Shown: positions 22,330 to 33,849 of the stretch, in pieces
Layout of the letters: each line of letters opens with the position of its first letter
Position numbering within the stretch: the stretch's first letter is position 1
NCBI GenBank assembly: GCA_028023455.1
Contig: JAQFVV010013334.1
Coordinates: forward strand, 90,503-154,502
DNA length: 64,000 bases
Direction of reading: 5' to 3'
Source of the DNA: Epiperipatus broadwayi
Lineage: Eukaryota; Onychophora; Udeonychophora; Euonychophora; Peripatidae
The notes under the pieces: generated by a model
The model's input: only the letters and a program-made list of their open reading frames with translations
Databases searched by the model: none
What the model was told of the DNA's origin: nothing
Made by a program: the position numbers and the translations under genes

Positions 22330-24430
22330 AACAACAGTTTTTTATATCTCCGTATATATATTTCTTATAAGTTTATGACATTAAAAAAGGTTTTAATCTA
22401 CATTTTACTGTAACTATTTACAGATCATAATAATGTTCTGTAAATGGATACAATTATATATATATATATATATTCTAACGTCTCAATTTAAATGAAAATG
22501 TAAAGAATCAGACCACAGAACTTAAACATTAGACCATTGTTCTTAACCTTTTTGGCTGATCCATAGCCAATAGATTGGGAAAACCAAATTGCAATCTCGT
22601 ATTCTAATTGAAACTGGGTAAGTAAGAAGTTAACTGTTCCAAAATGAAAATCAGAGAAGAGAAACTGAAAGCGCACCTTGGTTGTGTTTGTGTGTACTGA
22701 AAGCGTATTCGCATATGGTTGAGCCTTTATAAGACCCTAACCCACGCAAACGCACTCATTTCAGATTTCCAAACAAAATGAATAATCAATGTAAATATAT
22801 AATTTTTCTGGGATTTAAATTTTGACTTCTAAACTTTTAAAACATAATGTAAATTTATGTAAGATTTCAACAATCACTGGTTTATTAATTACTAAATGAG
22901 TTTATACTTACATAATTTTGTTTTATTTATTTATTAACTACATTATCTTAGAGTTTCTATTAATAAACATTCATTAAGCAGTAATAGTTATCTGAGGACT
23001 TTTCCTTGATAAACATTTACTACTATCAAGATGAATGTGCATATCCGGGATTTTTATGTACGCATTCTACTTTTAACTTATTTGGATTCAAATAGCAAAT
23101 AGTAATAAAATATTTAAGTAACCTTAAATAAATCACCAGTGTGATATCAATTTAAATGATATCAACATGATCATTAAAGTATAATACGATATACTTTAAC
23201 AAAAATAACAAAATTGTTTGTTTCGTGTAAATAACAAAACAATATAATAATAATAATAAATACAAATAAGCACTATATGACAGCAAATATTAAAAATAAA
23301 TATTTATAATATGAATTATCTCTGTAGGACAACAAATATTAAAGATAAATGTTTTTGACACTTTTGAAGGTTATGTGGTATATTGATTATATTTACACTT
23401 GATGTATAAACTCACAGTATGTGTGGTAATGCAATATGCACCATAGTAGGAGATAGATTGCAATGATTTATCCCACTTTTACTTTGAATATATAATCGGA
23501 TTAAGTATATCAAAACTATAAATTTAATACTTATATATTTGTCACTTTCTTTATCCACTTGAGGTTAAATTTGAATTTTATTATTGTAAGGTTTATTTTA
23601 CAAACACCTATGCAATAGAGTATTTTAATATTTCTCCACCATACTATTGGAAACTGGTATACAAATTATATCACAGCAGCAAATCTCAACTTGTAATTTT
23701 ATATTAATTGTAGCAAATATTTAAACACATAGTATTTGGTGAACCAAACATAAATGCCTTTTATCCTGAAAAATTACAACTTCTTTTAGATAGTTTTACT
23801 CAAACATGGATCGAGAAAGGAACTTTAAAAGAAAAATCACAAATGATAAAATATAACTTAATATTTATATTTTAAATAAATTTAAACCGATGGTTAAAAA
23901 ATGCAATCTCTCTCCACTAACAAAGATTTAATCTCTATTCATTCTTACTTATCTAACACACTATAGTCTTAAATATTGAATGTAAAATATTCTAGGTAGG
24001 TTTTCAACATTTTACTACTCTAACAATTTATTAAACTATTCATTAAAACATAACTAATACAGCGTTCATATAAATTTTATATAGCAATCCAATATCGAAC
24101 ATTTCCAAATTTTATCAATAATAGGACTCGCAAATGACAGCACATTTAAAGATTGTAGCACTATTGATTATTCACTTTTAGTGAAGATTAAAATCATTCC
24201 AATCAAATTAATCCATTTTGAAAAATATGTATCCCAAATTTTTAATTCTTTAATCTTCTTAATTCTTTTGATAGTTGTTTTTATGTCATATCTGACCTTG
24301 CCTTCAGAAATGGACTAGTTCAGATTCCTTCTTTATCTGATCGGATTGATCATTCATTGCTACTAACCAATGTGTAAACATATTGATAATCAATGTATAA
24401 ACATGGCCAAAGGATAAAAATAAGTATGTC
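22330..24430. other. AT-rich sequence downstream of the small gene
   Basis: TA run at 22,456. The phrase GTTCTTAACCTTTTTGG at about 22,538 resembles the terminal inverted repeat of hAT elements, but no partner end was found. Otherwise nothing recognised. Confidence 0.35.
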
Positions 24431-24439
24431 CTAGGTATA

Positions 24440-24610
24440 GACATGTGTATAAAATCCTACCATTGGTTAGACTCTTTAAATCCGATTGCTGCCAATAAGG
24501 TAAGGGATTTGGCAATAAATAGTCAGCCTTTTTGGAGGCAAGCCAGAGAACATCTCTCTGCCTATATGTCTGAACATGCTCTCCATTGAAACCACCTTCA
24601 ACAGGGAAGG
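24440..24610 (+). mobile_element. Possible LTR fragment (promoter plus poly(A) signal)
   Basis: GTATAAAATCC (24,450) is followed about 65 bp later by GGCAATAAATAG (24,512) and then GC-richer sequence (GAGGCAAGCCAGAGAACATC), the arrangement of U3 TATA, R and AATAAA in an LTR. No matching second LTR, terminal TG/CA pair or target duplication was found, so this is only a suggestion. Confidence 0.25.
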
Positions 24611-24619
24611 TGTTTCTAC

Positions 24620-26040
24620 TATATTCACTATCTATATGTCTACACTGTGAAGCAAATCCTAATAGGACTGGAAGCTGCTACACCTATGGCAGACTTGAGG
24701 TAAGCTGTCCAGTACAGTCAGAAGAGTTAATACTAGAACTCATGAGGCAAGCTAATATATATATAGCTGGAAGTGAGTTCAGTCATTCTGCATGACCAGC
24801 ACATACAACTCTATTTTGGGAATATTTATATTTTTATTGATATTACTGTTGGTTTGAGTCTAAACCCTGCATTTCAGCCAAATACCACAGTGTATAAACA
24901 CATAAAATCTTCAAGTAATTCTTTGTCAAAACAAGTACTTCGATCACTATGCCACCTCCATGCCTATGTTTTAAAGAAAATTGTTTCTATTCAATAACAA
25001 TATATTATTTATTCCTTTATATAAGAAGCACTTCCAATATCCTTCACCAAAAACTTCCTTTACTGGATAAGATTCTGGGATAATCATTCAAAATTTTATT
25101 GGAATAGATATTAAAAGCATATTCCTTTGAAATTGGAGAAACAATTTAGCTGTTTAATTATTTAAACAAATTTTAGTAGTATATTCTAGAATTTCAATAT
25201 CGCAAATTTGAAATTTTCTTAATTAAAAAAAAAAAAAAGTGTTGTTTTTTCCTTCATATTTTGAAATGGAGTGGAGGCCTCACCCTGTCTAGGGCAGACT
25301 TCTAGATATTGTTTTTTACCCTGTCAAGCTCGGGCAGATAGGTAGGTACAAAAATGGCTATTTTAGATAAAATCACGATTGATCTTATACTACACTGAAA
25401 ATTTTATAGATTGACTTTTCATTTTAAGTTATTGGTATTTGTAGATTTTCTCCTATGACATCAAAATTTTCCACAATGCGTCTCTCCTTATAGATGATTT
25501 TCGGGAAGATGATTTTCGGGATGTCTCCATAATATCGTAAATAATCAGATGAGATTCTATACTTTTTCTTCGAATTGGCGTGAATATGGTTTTATTTTGT
25601 AATACAAACAAGAAAATAAATAAAAATGCCATTTATTAACAAACCTTATTATATATTATATTTGTCAATAAATATTTGATCAAAACAATTTTATTACTCT
25701 TTTAATTTCAATAATTTTATTATGTTTTATATTGCTGTATTAGAAATATTTATCAATCTAAATATTTAATTATCTAAGATTTCTGTAATTATTTTGTTAA
25801 TCTTTCTAGCATATTTTTATATTTATACATAAATGTTCAAAATTTTATATATTTCTAATTACTAGTACTTCTGTGGATTGAATCGACAATTTATTCATTT
25901 TGGAATTTTTTATAAATATTCCAAGTTAGCAAACTTTGACTACTTAAGATCTCACTGTTTATTCATAAACACTATTCTATGTGTACCTGAATTTATAGCT
26001 ATCTCTAAAACAGTTCGCTAATTGTTTGTTAAATTGTTAT
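24620..26040. other. Spacer, nothing recognised
   Basis: A slightly GC-richer patch at 24,620-24,960 has 70-codon frames without recognisable domains. The rest is AT-rich. Confidence 0.35.
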
Positions 26041-26044
26041 AAAG

Positions 26045-26056
26045 AAATGCAACATT
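26045..26056. repeat. Left target-site duplication of the large LINE
   Basis: AAATGCAACATT, repeated exactly at 33,570-33,581 right after the LINE 3' end. Confidence 0.85.
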
Positions 26057-26058
26057 AT

Positions 26059-26072
26059 CCACAAGGTGGCGC
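26059..26072 (+). promoter_or_regulatory. CTCF-like site at the very 5' end of the LINE
   Basis: CCACAAGGTGGCGC agrees with the animal CTCF core consensus at essentially every fixed position and starts at the third base of the element. A YY1-type reading (AAGGTGGCG) is possible but poorer. Its place parallels the YY1 site near +13 of human L1. Confidence 0.45.
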
Positions 26073-26272
26073 ACAGAATACAGTTGTAGTGTTTATCATA
26101 TTCTATAATTCATACTTTTGTCTAAAATTTTATAGTGTGTGATTTTTCTTTGGCTTTAAACAAGAAGGTGAGTGTATTTGCTTTATATATTGGCATTTTA
26201 GAACTTATATCATAAATTATTAAATGTAAATTTAGCAAAGTTAAACTTTAAATTCCAACAGCAAAATTCAAT

Positions 26273-26355
26273 ATGGATTCTGAAGGTATGTCACAACCTG
26301 AAAAGGACAAAAAGTAAATAACCTTAAAGGGAAGAAATGTCAAGTTAAAAAGGTT
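26273..26355 (+). pseudogene. LINE ORF1, N-terminal start region
   Basis: ATG at 26,273 opens a frame reading MDSEGMSQPEKDKK before a stop. It sits about 215 bp inside the element and is followed by Lys-rich phrases in other frames up to the nested insertion at 26,356. After the insertion the sequence resumes at 27,736 with a Lys/Asn/Ser-rich, low-complexity segment typical of the disordered N-terminus of LINE ORF1 proteins. Confidence 0.5.
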
Positions 26356-27726
26356 CTGCAAAACCTCAAAGATACCTAGGTTTCCCAATCTACAAAACTC
26401 CAACTGCAATGGCAAGAGAGATTCAAGATGCAATCCTCCATTCAACTGAAGCCATCACCACTTCACTCTCTAGAGTATACCTTTCATTATATGGAAAGGT
26501 TGGCTTCCTCAACATGATCATAATGCCAAAAATCTCATATTATCTTCCATTCATTAAAATGTCTAAACAGTTTCAAAATAAAATTAACTGATTATGCACC
26601 AAACTTCTCTGGAGAGGAAGGACAGTTGCTATTAGCTTGCAAGGTATTCAACGACCATGCAGGTTCAATGGACTGTCATTCCACTCAATACAAGCAATCA
26701 TTTTACAGAAAACCCACAACACTCTACATAATCTGATCCTCTCCTGCGGATACTCTTAACATTATTAAAAAAATTACACCGACAGATCGTCCTCCACCCT
26801 CTTCCAGTTCATGGATAGCATCCCTAATACAACACCTACAACTTTATAACCCGATAATACCCTTTAACCTTAACCAAAAAATCACTTTATGGGAAGCATA
26901 CAATATAATCAACAACCCATTAAAACCAGCCTAAAAGTAACCAATCAAAGACTCATTACACACTTCAAAAGATGGAGTCTGGAACCCAAATTCCTTGACT
27001 TCATCATTAAAATAAATCTTAATGCGCTACCCACGAATTGGTTTTTTTTATCACCAAAGAGGTTTTACCAGCATTGACCCTATATGTGGTCTGTGTGCTT
27101 GTGAAGATGAAATCATAGACCATATTATACACCGGTGCCCAAGACTTAAAACTCTGAAAGATATAATTATAATCAATTCCAACATAAGACCTGATATTAT
27201 TTTCTCACTTGAAAATGCCATTCATAATGGATTTTTTTCAATAATAAGGCTTTCTACCTTTGTCCTTTATTCCTTATGGATAGTGAGATGCAAAAGTCTC
27301 ATGGAATTAACCCCGCCACAAATCATACCATTGTTTTATCAAATGCTCAAAAAAATCCAAGAAATGTGACCAGCTCCTTGCCGTCTTTTCTGACACCTGG
27401 TCTTTAATTGCTCTTTGCTTTTCCTGATTTTCAATTCCCACCTACCCAGCATTATAAAATAGTCAATTATAAAAGAAAATATTCATGTTTATATTAAAAA
27501 TGTTATGTTTATATTAAAAATGCTAATACCATTAAACAAGTTCTTAGAATCTCTTCACTATACCTAACCACATAAGAGTATAACATTGTGCTCTCATAAC
27601 ATAATCTAGACAGATGACAAATAGACCATTATATAATCATATTATTGTACAATTTATTCATTTATTTATCCTTTATTAGTATGTAATAGTGCACTATTTA
27701 TTGTTAATAAAAATTTTATTGAAATG
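26356..27726 (+). mobile_element. Nested 5'-truncated LINE inserted into ORF1 of the larger LINE
   Basis: Bounded by 9-bp direct repeats AAAAAGGTT (26,347-26,355 and 27,727-27,735), the target duplication of its own insertion. It starts abruptly inside ORF2 (YLGFPIYKTP, RT thumb), as expected for 5' truncation during reverse transcription, and ends GTTAATAAAAATTTTATTGA. It belongs to the same broad clade as its host: KRWSLEPKFLDFIIKINL here corresponds to KNWSLEAKYVDFLLKVNL in the larger element. Confidence 0.85.
26380..27369 (+). pseudogene. Nested LINE: ORF2 RT thumb and C-terminal domain
   Basis: Segments in different frames give YLGFPI, then LYGKVGFLNMIIMPKISYYL (RT thumb; 'GK..L....LP...Y'), and from 27,022 a 115-residue frame. 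In that frame Cys22, Cys25, His34 and Cys39 form the CX2C...HX4C motif (ICGLCACEDEIIDHIIHRCP) found at the C-terminus of L1/R2-type ORF2 proteins, followed by LWIVRCKSL. Frameshifts separate the parts. Only the last third of ORF2 is present. Confidence 0.8.
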
Positions 27727-27735
27727 AAAAAGGTT

Positions 27736-28660
27736 AATGGCTCACAAAATCCTACCAGTATGCTTCAAAATAAAGTAGAAAGGGAGATTGATTCTCGAAA
27801 AAGTGTCCAAAATAAAAAAGTGATATTGCACTAATTTCAATGTTAAGGCAAAATTTCAAGGAAAGAATAAAAATGTCAATCAAAAAGTCAAAAGTTTACA
27901 AAATCAAGAAGATACTCCAATTATAGACAGGCATCTACACCTACTGCCAAAATTTCAGATCCATTTTTTAAAAAATAAATTATTGATCAAAATAGTTTAT
28001 TAGCGATTACGACAGAAAAAAATCATAAATTTACCGATAAAGAGGGCATGTTGCCAGAAGTGATGGACTCTCAAGAGTTTATGACCATTTTGAACATGAA
28101 AACTGCTAAGAACAAAGTTCCAATTGCTAATCTAGAAAAAAATACAGTTAAATCAAGGTCCCCAATTAAGAATATAGCCCCTAGATCTATCCCAAAATAA
28201 TTCAGAGGAAAAAAACACATTTGGGAATAAATGCAAGATTTTAAAAAATTGTTATCATAATGAAGTCAATTCAAAACAACCACTAATGTCGAGAAGTGAT
28301 AAACAAACACAATCATTTAGAAATGATAGTAAACAAGCAAATTTGCAATTTCCCAGCTTTATGGAAGGTGAAAATGCAAGATACAATGGAAAATCAACTG
28401 CATCTGAGGCAGAACATCACAGTACATATGAAGAAAAATTAAAATCATTTAATAAAAGCTGTGAACAAACCAAACAAAAGATAAAGACCACATCTGAAGA
28501 TGAACGAGGTGAATTCTCTAATAATCAAAATAGAAATATGCAAGTTGAGAGATTTACTCTGATAGACAATGAAGAGGAAAAGATAGTAAACAATCAGGCA
28601 ACACACATATTGAATCTCCAACTTAAAATTCAATCAGGCTCTATATGATAGGGTCAGCAA
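27736..28660 (+). pseudogene. LINE ORF1, low-complexity N-terminal part
   Basis: Lys/Asn/Ser/Glu-rich segments in changing frames, the longest 28,286-28,648 (120 codons, rich in Q, N, K, E; no domain). Position between the ORF1 start and the RNA-binding domain, plus composition, suggest the disordered or coiled N-terminal region of ORF1p. Alone it would not be recognisable. Confidence 0.5.
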
Positions 28661-28759
28661 TAAATTTAATGACATGATACTTCCCATTCTCTTCAATGTC
28701 TTCAAAAATTACAATAGTGAACTTACATTAATTAATACTTACCATGATGAATGAAAACT

Positions 28760-29330
28760 GTAATCTATTTTCTTTCCTCACTGATCAATTCTTTTTTTTA
28801 ATTAAGAATCAAAACCTTGGTGACACAATCAATAGAGTTTTTCATCATCCCAATGGGAAGTCCTTTGTGGTAGAGTTCAGAAATATTCAATAAGAGATTT
28901 TCAAATGCAATCAAAATATATTAAGCAATAGGTTTTTAATTAAGATCAATATGTTGAGGCCAAGATTTGTTCATGGAATAATTAGAAACTGTTGTATTAA
29001 CTTTAGCAATGTTGATTTTAAAAAATTGCTTTCAAAATATGGCAATATAATTTCATTCAGATATCTCACAGAGAGGAGTGGTAGAGTTCAGAAATATTCA
29101 AAAAGAGATTTTCAAATGCAATCAAAATATATTAAGCAATAGGTTTTTAATTAAGATCGATATGTTGAGGCCAAGATTTGTTCATGGAATAATTAGAAAC
29201 TGTTGTATTAACTTTAGCAATGTTGATTTTAAAAAATTGCTTTCAAAATATGGCAATATAATTTCATTCAGATATCTCACAGAGAGGAGGTCCAGAATTG
29301 AGCTCTCCAACAAGCTGCCTTCTCTCTGAA
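28760..29330 (+). pseudogene. LINE ORF1 RNA-binding-like domain
   Basis: The translated sequence reads NRVFHHPNGKSFVVEFRN, then FVHGIIRNCCINFSNVDFKK and LLSKYGNIISFRYLTER. This matches the layout of the RRM-like domain of Tx1/L1-type ORF1 proteins ('V.I.G......E..L...LS.YG.I....'). A 211-bp tandem duplication repeats most of this domain. The two copies are nearly identical and are separated from the zinc knuckle by a stop. Confidence 0.65.
28868..29289. repeat. Tandem duplication, 211-bp unit, inside LINE ORF1
   Basis: Copies 28,868-29,078 and 29,079-29,289 begin TGGTAGAGTTCAGAAATATT and end ACAGAGAGGAG, with only a couple of differences (TAAGAGATT versus AAAGAGATT; ATCAATATG versus ATCGATATG). 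211 is not a multiple of three, so the duplication shifts the ORF1 frame. Confidence 0.93.
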
Positions 29331-29334
29331 GCTG

Positions 29335-29517
29335 ATGAATGGGATATCAATAACTGACCTGCCACCAGTTCTTAAGGAGTACAACTGCTCTATGTTCCTA
29401 TCTATTCAGAGTATCCAGCCATGTTTCATCTGTGGAGACATGACACATTTGCTGATTTTGTGCCCTAGCAAAACTGGCACAAAAAACAGCAGATCTCAGA
29501 TGCAAGTCAGACTCTAA
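29335..29517 (+). pseudogene. LINE ORF1 zinc knuckle
   Basis: Residues 30-43 of this 60-codon frame (29,422-29,463) form a perfect CX2CX4HX4C knuckle (CFICGDMTHLLILC). ORF1 proteins of Tx1/L1-like invertebrate LINEs carry such a knuckle directly after the RRM-like domain. It is preceded by LPPVLKEYNCSMFLSIQSIQ, matching the 'LP....L.....V.Y.GQP..C' lead-in. Confidence 0.75.
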
Positions 29518-29835
29518 GAGCTTCAAATCTCCTTCTACCTCTGTCAGTGCAAGAGTGAATGCTCAAGATCAAATTGTGGTAAAGATCACAAATGAACATG
29601 TCCAGCCTGATCAAGATAACAAAAGTGTCAATTTGATTGATATGGATGTTGAAATCATATCTTCAGCTAACATTCCAGAACCAGCCCAAAACTGGAAAGT
29701 TGGGCCCCTGTTATTAATAACTTAAAACTGTGGGCTATACAAATTGTCCAAACATGTCAAATCACGAATTATTATTACCAAAAGGAAGGCATCAGTCACC
29801 TTGTTCCACAGCATAATAGGGACTTCAGCCTGACT

Positions 29836-30111
29836 ATGGAACCTGGTTCAGAAGGAGAGGGTGAAAAGTCAGAAGTTATGAGGCCTAAAAGTCAAAAAGG
29901 AAAACCAAGCAAGAAAAGGTCCAGAAAGTCTGAAGCAGGGGTTGAAGTTGAGTTGGAGTTAGGTGTAGGTCTTCAACAGTGGTTGAGTCCAAGCCTGATG
30001 AGAAGTGCCACTGAAGGGATTTGCAACCAGAGCTCAGCTAAAGAAAGTCTTATACAAGCTGAATCAAAAGCTTGGAATTCAGATGGATCCACTTCAACAT
30101 TGCTGGAGTAG
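29836..30111 (+). pseudogene. LINE ORF1 C-terminal tail, probable
   Basis: 91-codon frame, rich in Lys/Arg/Ser/Glu at the start (SQKGKPSKKRSRKS) and without a domain. Placed between the ORF1 knuckle and the ORF2 endonuclease, it is most simply the basic tail of ORF1p. Confidence 0.45.
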
Positions 30112-30205
30112 GTTGATTTAATTAATGACCTAGACTTGTATAACATGGAAATATAGAGTGGTTTCCATATTGGCAGTAATAGAACATGTCAATTAGAATT
30201 GCGGA

Positions 30206-30900
30206 GTGAACATTAGAGGGCTGAACTCCAGGCAAAGGGTTTATGCCCTCAAGAACTGGTTTGACAACAATAATCTCTATGTCATCTGCCTGTGTGGAAC
30301 CTAATTTTACTGGCAGTCTAGTGGAAAGATCAACCCACTGGCAGTATAGTGGAAAGATTGACCAGGTTCTTAGCCAGTTTAGGGTCCTAATATATCAACC
30401 ATCTAACATAGCCTCCTCTGGAGTAGCAATATTAATTAACAAAAATTTATATCTGGACAATAGCAAAACCTTATATCATAGTAATGACCTACTAATAGTT
30501 GAATTGACAATAGCTAATTCATCAATAGTACTGGTTTATACATACCCCCAGAGAAGCCATGAACTGGCCTCATGTACAGTGAATAGGATCAATTTAGTTC
30601 TAGCTACAACAGTGTTGCCTATCATTTTTTTCAGGGACTTTAACATGAGCTATCAGAAATGTAATCAAAAGCACTTTCATAGTCTTAATTGAATGCTGTT
30701 GTGTGGGGAGGGAAGTTTCTCATAAAACATCTATTTCTTCTACACATGGCAGTACAGAACTTTAATAGATCTTCTCTATTATAGTCCAGAAATCTATCAT
30801 GAACTCAGTGCAAAGCAACAACTTGTCACATATTCAGATTATCTGGTCATGTTAATTTTCCTGAGACTAGACCATCTATTACTGATCTCTTCAATTAATA
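30206..30900 (+). pseudogene. LINE ORF2 AP-endonuclease domain
   Basis: Motifs in order over shifting frames: VNIRGLNSRQ (30,206; the 'N-I-R-G-L' motif with the metal-binding Asn), NNNLYVICLCGT (30,263; the usual Glu of 'L-Q-E-T' is lost), GVAILINKNL (about 30,420), IIFFRDFNMS (about 30,630; 'G-D-F-N' with Gly changed to Arg), IDLLYYSPEI and YSDYLVML (about 30,830; 'S-D-H-x-x-V' with His changed to Tyr). In active elements this domain nicks target DNA to prime reverse transcription. Loss of the Glu and His and several frameshifts show it is dead. Confidence 0.8.
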
Positions 30901-31539
30901 CAAAGACTATAAGACTATTGTCTGAGGTATATATCTTCTTCCATAAGGTTCAGCTCCTTACATTAGTGCTGCTCCATGTGCGGTCAGCTTTTGTGGGATT
31001 CTTGGGATCTCATTAACAACTTCACTGAGAGAACCAAGGATCCCATCATACTGCTCGGAGCTGACACAATTGTAAACATAGTCAGTGAGCTATCATCCTT
31101 AGAGGCAGAAGTGGAGGAGAACCTTAGCCTTAAAAAGCAGTATAGAGATAGACAAGAAGTACTTGTGAACTACATCACAATAAAAAGAGCCAAGATTTAT
31201 TTATCCATTCAAAACAACTGGATGTGAAGCTATCTAAGATGGGATATTAGTGTGAGGAAAAATTCAACACATCTGTCATAACCATCAATAATATATTTTT
31301 TTTAGGAAATTCAATGCTCAACAAGATAGATAATCATTTTAAGGAAAAACTTCAGTGCTCTAAATTTGAAATATATGGCAGGAGGATGAGTCCTCATAAG
31401 AACATGGCATAACTGAGCAGCAGATACTACAATGGCTTAGATCTTATCTTCAGCACACACATCCAGGACTCTATGGAATTCCACTGTTCTTACTACTACA
31501 TTTAAGCAAATTCACAACAACAATAGTCCCCTGAGTCAT

Positions 31540-32620
31540 TGACATGCTGGTCAGGGACTTTCAGAGCATCCCTGACCTATATCCCATTGCACTTGTGCCA
31601 TTTACCAATAAGCCACTTGATCCTTCACCTCTCATAAACATTAGACCAATCTCACTAATGCCATTATTAATAAAGTCCATAGAATCGCTGATTAAGGATA
31701 AGAAACAAAGCAGCTGCTTAGTACAATTTCAGTCCAACAATTTGCCCAGAAGGGATCATCCACCACTGAGGTTGTTAGGAGGTTTGCCCTATTGGTGAAA
31801 CATGTTAGAATAAAAAGAGCATTGGGACCCATTGTTGCTCAGGTAATATTTGTGTTAGCATTTGACTCTATGGTGCTGGAAAAATTATTTTCACTTCTTG
31901 AGCACTAAGAAGTACCTAAAGTGTACATTCATACAATCAACAATTTGCTGCTGAATAGATTGATTTATACATCTCTTAATGGCTCTTTAGGCCTGTGGTT
32001 TAAGCCTCATATATCAATACCCCAGGGCTCACCACTTAGTACCCTATGTTTCATAGCCTATTTTAACCCCATACTATCAGCTATTGAGAAGCATCTGCCT
32101 AGGGTATATGTCACAGTTTTAAAGGAGAAGGTATGCCACATTTCTTTTGTTGATGATGTGACAATCTTTCCTCACATTGCAAAAACATCTGCCAATACTA
32201 TATAAGCTTCTGGGTGATTACACTGGGGCATATGGGCTAAAAGTTCAACCCACAAAAGACTTGATACCTGGAAGATATATGGAGGTATGTTCATTACATC
32301 AAGATTTTCAGGCAAGCCCCAAAATTTTCTGGGTTCTCTGTAGTTTCATTCAGGGTGGCTATGAGAAGAGCGCTGCAAGATAATTTATTGAAGAAGACAA
32401 GGAGATAGTAAGTGCTCTCTCATGGATATACTTATCACTCCCTGGTAAGGTGACACTGATAAACATGATGGTGCTCCTGCAGATTAACTTCTACTTGCCA
32501 TTTTTTTAGCCAACCAGGTCCTTTCAGAATGCAGTTAACTCAGTCTGCACTGGCATCTTGTGGAAGAGAAAGTGTATAACCATCAGCTTAGCCTGACTGC
32601 AGAGACCGAAAGATCTAAAC
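31540..32620 (+). pseudogene. LINE ORF2 reverse transcriptase
   Basis: Frame segments show NIRPISLMPLLIKS (31,637; finger motif 'R-P-I-S-L'), VLAFDSMVLEKLFSLLEH (about 31,850; motif A with its Asp), IPQGSPLSTLCFIAY (31,921 frame, residues 33-47; motif B 'QG.PLSP..F'), HISFVDDVTIF (FVDD at 32,146-32,157; motif C with both Asp), then LPGKVTLINMMVLLQINFYL (thumb, about 32,430). Stops at 31,908 and 32,203 and frame changes between segments make it inactive. Catalytic aspartates are retained. Confidence 0.85.
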
Positions 32621-32749
32621 AGGTTTGGTTTACATAGTCTAAATACATTTTACGTGCAGAGAACACTGACAATATTGAGAGCAATGTTATTGGCTCAACT
32701 GACAGACCACTGCTTATTCAGAACAAGTGGACTAATGAACTTTTAGAAC

Positions 32750-33140
32750 ATGTGGGAAATGCCAAAAATTCATATTGGCAAGTATACAAATTCATTTATC
32801 CTAAGGTAGAGAAACTGCCTCTAGAGTTCAAATTAACCACCCAACAATTAATTAATAAATTGAAGAATTGGAGTCTAGAGGCTAAATATGTTGATTTTTT
32901 GCTTAAAGTTAATTTGTTATCACTCCCAATGAATTTTCTTTGTTAACAATAGGAGATATACTAAAATTGAGGCCACTTGTAAATTATATGAATTTGAAGA
33001 TGAGACAATTGATCAAATTTTCTATGAATGCTCATTTTTGAAGGATATTAAGCAGAATATTGCAGACAGAGTCTTATCTAACAATAAATGCATTTTATCA
33101 ATTAATAATGTGTTGAGTCAACCTATTTGATTCGTGCAGT
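32750..33140 (+). pseudogene. LINE ORF2 C-terminal domain
   Basis: KLKNWSLEAKYVDFLLKVNL is followed from 32,943 by CKLYEFEDETIDQIFYEC, the C-terminal Cys motif with the second Cys changed to Tyr and His to Gln. The same motif is intact in the nested LINE, which supports the shared clade. Confidence 0.75.
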
Positions 33141-33569
33141 GTGGCTTACAAAGAATCATTATCTTTTTAGGAATAACCATGATCATCCATGGGCAGTATT
33201 CAAAAAAATTCTTTGTGAAATCAGAAACAGGGATTGGTTTTTAATGCCAGAGGGTCTCTTTGCAGACACTTGGACCTGACCCTTATCACTTGGGAATGGC
33301 TCTAGTCCTTAACATCTTTCAGTTATCATCTGACTGCAAAAAATAGACATACCTATTTATGCACATGGGCTGCAACAGTTCCTGGCTTCCTGATATGATT
33401 GTCAAGGTCCTAGCTGTAAACATGTACACTCAATGAAAAGTGCAGTGCTTGGTTGAATGCGTTACTTCTACAACTTAGGGTTTACATAAAATTGAGCATA
33501 CGAGAGTTAGCAAATGTAGGAGATAATGATTTGTACTGTAATTGTATGTATTTGTTTTCCTTAATAAAA

Positions 33570-33581
33570 AAATGCAACATT
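33570..33581. repeat. Right target-site duplication of the large LINE
   Basis: AAATGCAACATT, an exact repeat of 26,045-26,056, placed directly after the TTAATAAAA tail. Confidence 0.85.
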
Positions 33582-33849
33582 TAATATTAGAAAATATTTA
33601 AAACTGATATTTGAAATCTAAAAAAAACAATTATCCCTTTGCACATTGCCTTTATGGAAGTTGACTCTGAGTTGTACATCTATCACTTGATTTTTCTATC
33701 TATTGTGAAATATATAATCAAAAAATTTTTTTAGCAATTCATACTTTTTAGACCATGATAGCATTGGTACCTAAATATAATGCTACAATTATCCTTTCCT
33801 TAGGAGAAAATTTTCTTGGTTAGTACTTAATATTAAAAAAAATATATAT

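Larger units (their letters stand above)
26057..33569 (+). mobile_element. Full-length but inactive L1/Tx1-like non-LTR retrotransposon, interrupted by a second LINE
   Basis: The element lies between 12-bp direct repeats AAATGCAACATT and ends in TTAATAAAA. It begins ATCCACAAGGTGGCGC. Removing the nested LINE (26,356-27,726 plus one 9-bp duplication) leaves about 6.1 kb, a normal full length for L1/Tx1-type elements. The order is 5' UTR, ORF1 (RNA-binding domain and CCHC knuckle), ORF2 (AP endonuclease, RT, C-terminal Cys motif), 3' UTR. Many frameshifts and stops make it inactive. Clade is judged from the ORF1 zinc knuckle and the FADD-type RT. Confidence 0.85.

Noticed and set aside
22533-22560. 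hAT-like terminal repeat GTTCTTAACCTTTTTGG
   Set aside because: No inverted partner and no 8-bp target duplication found.
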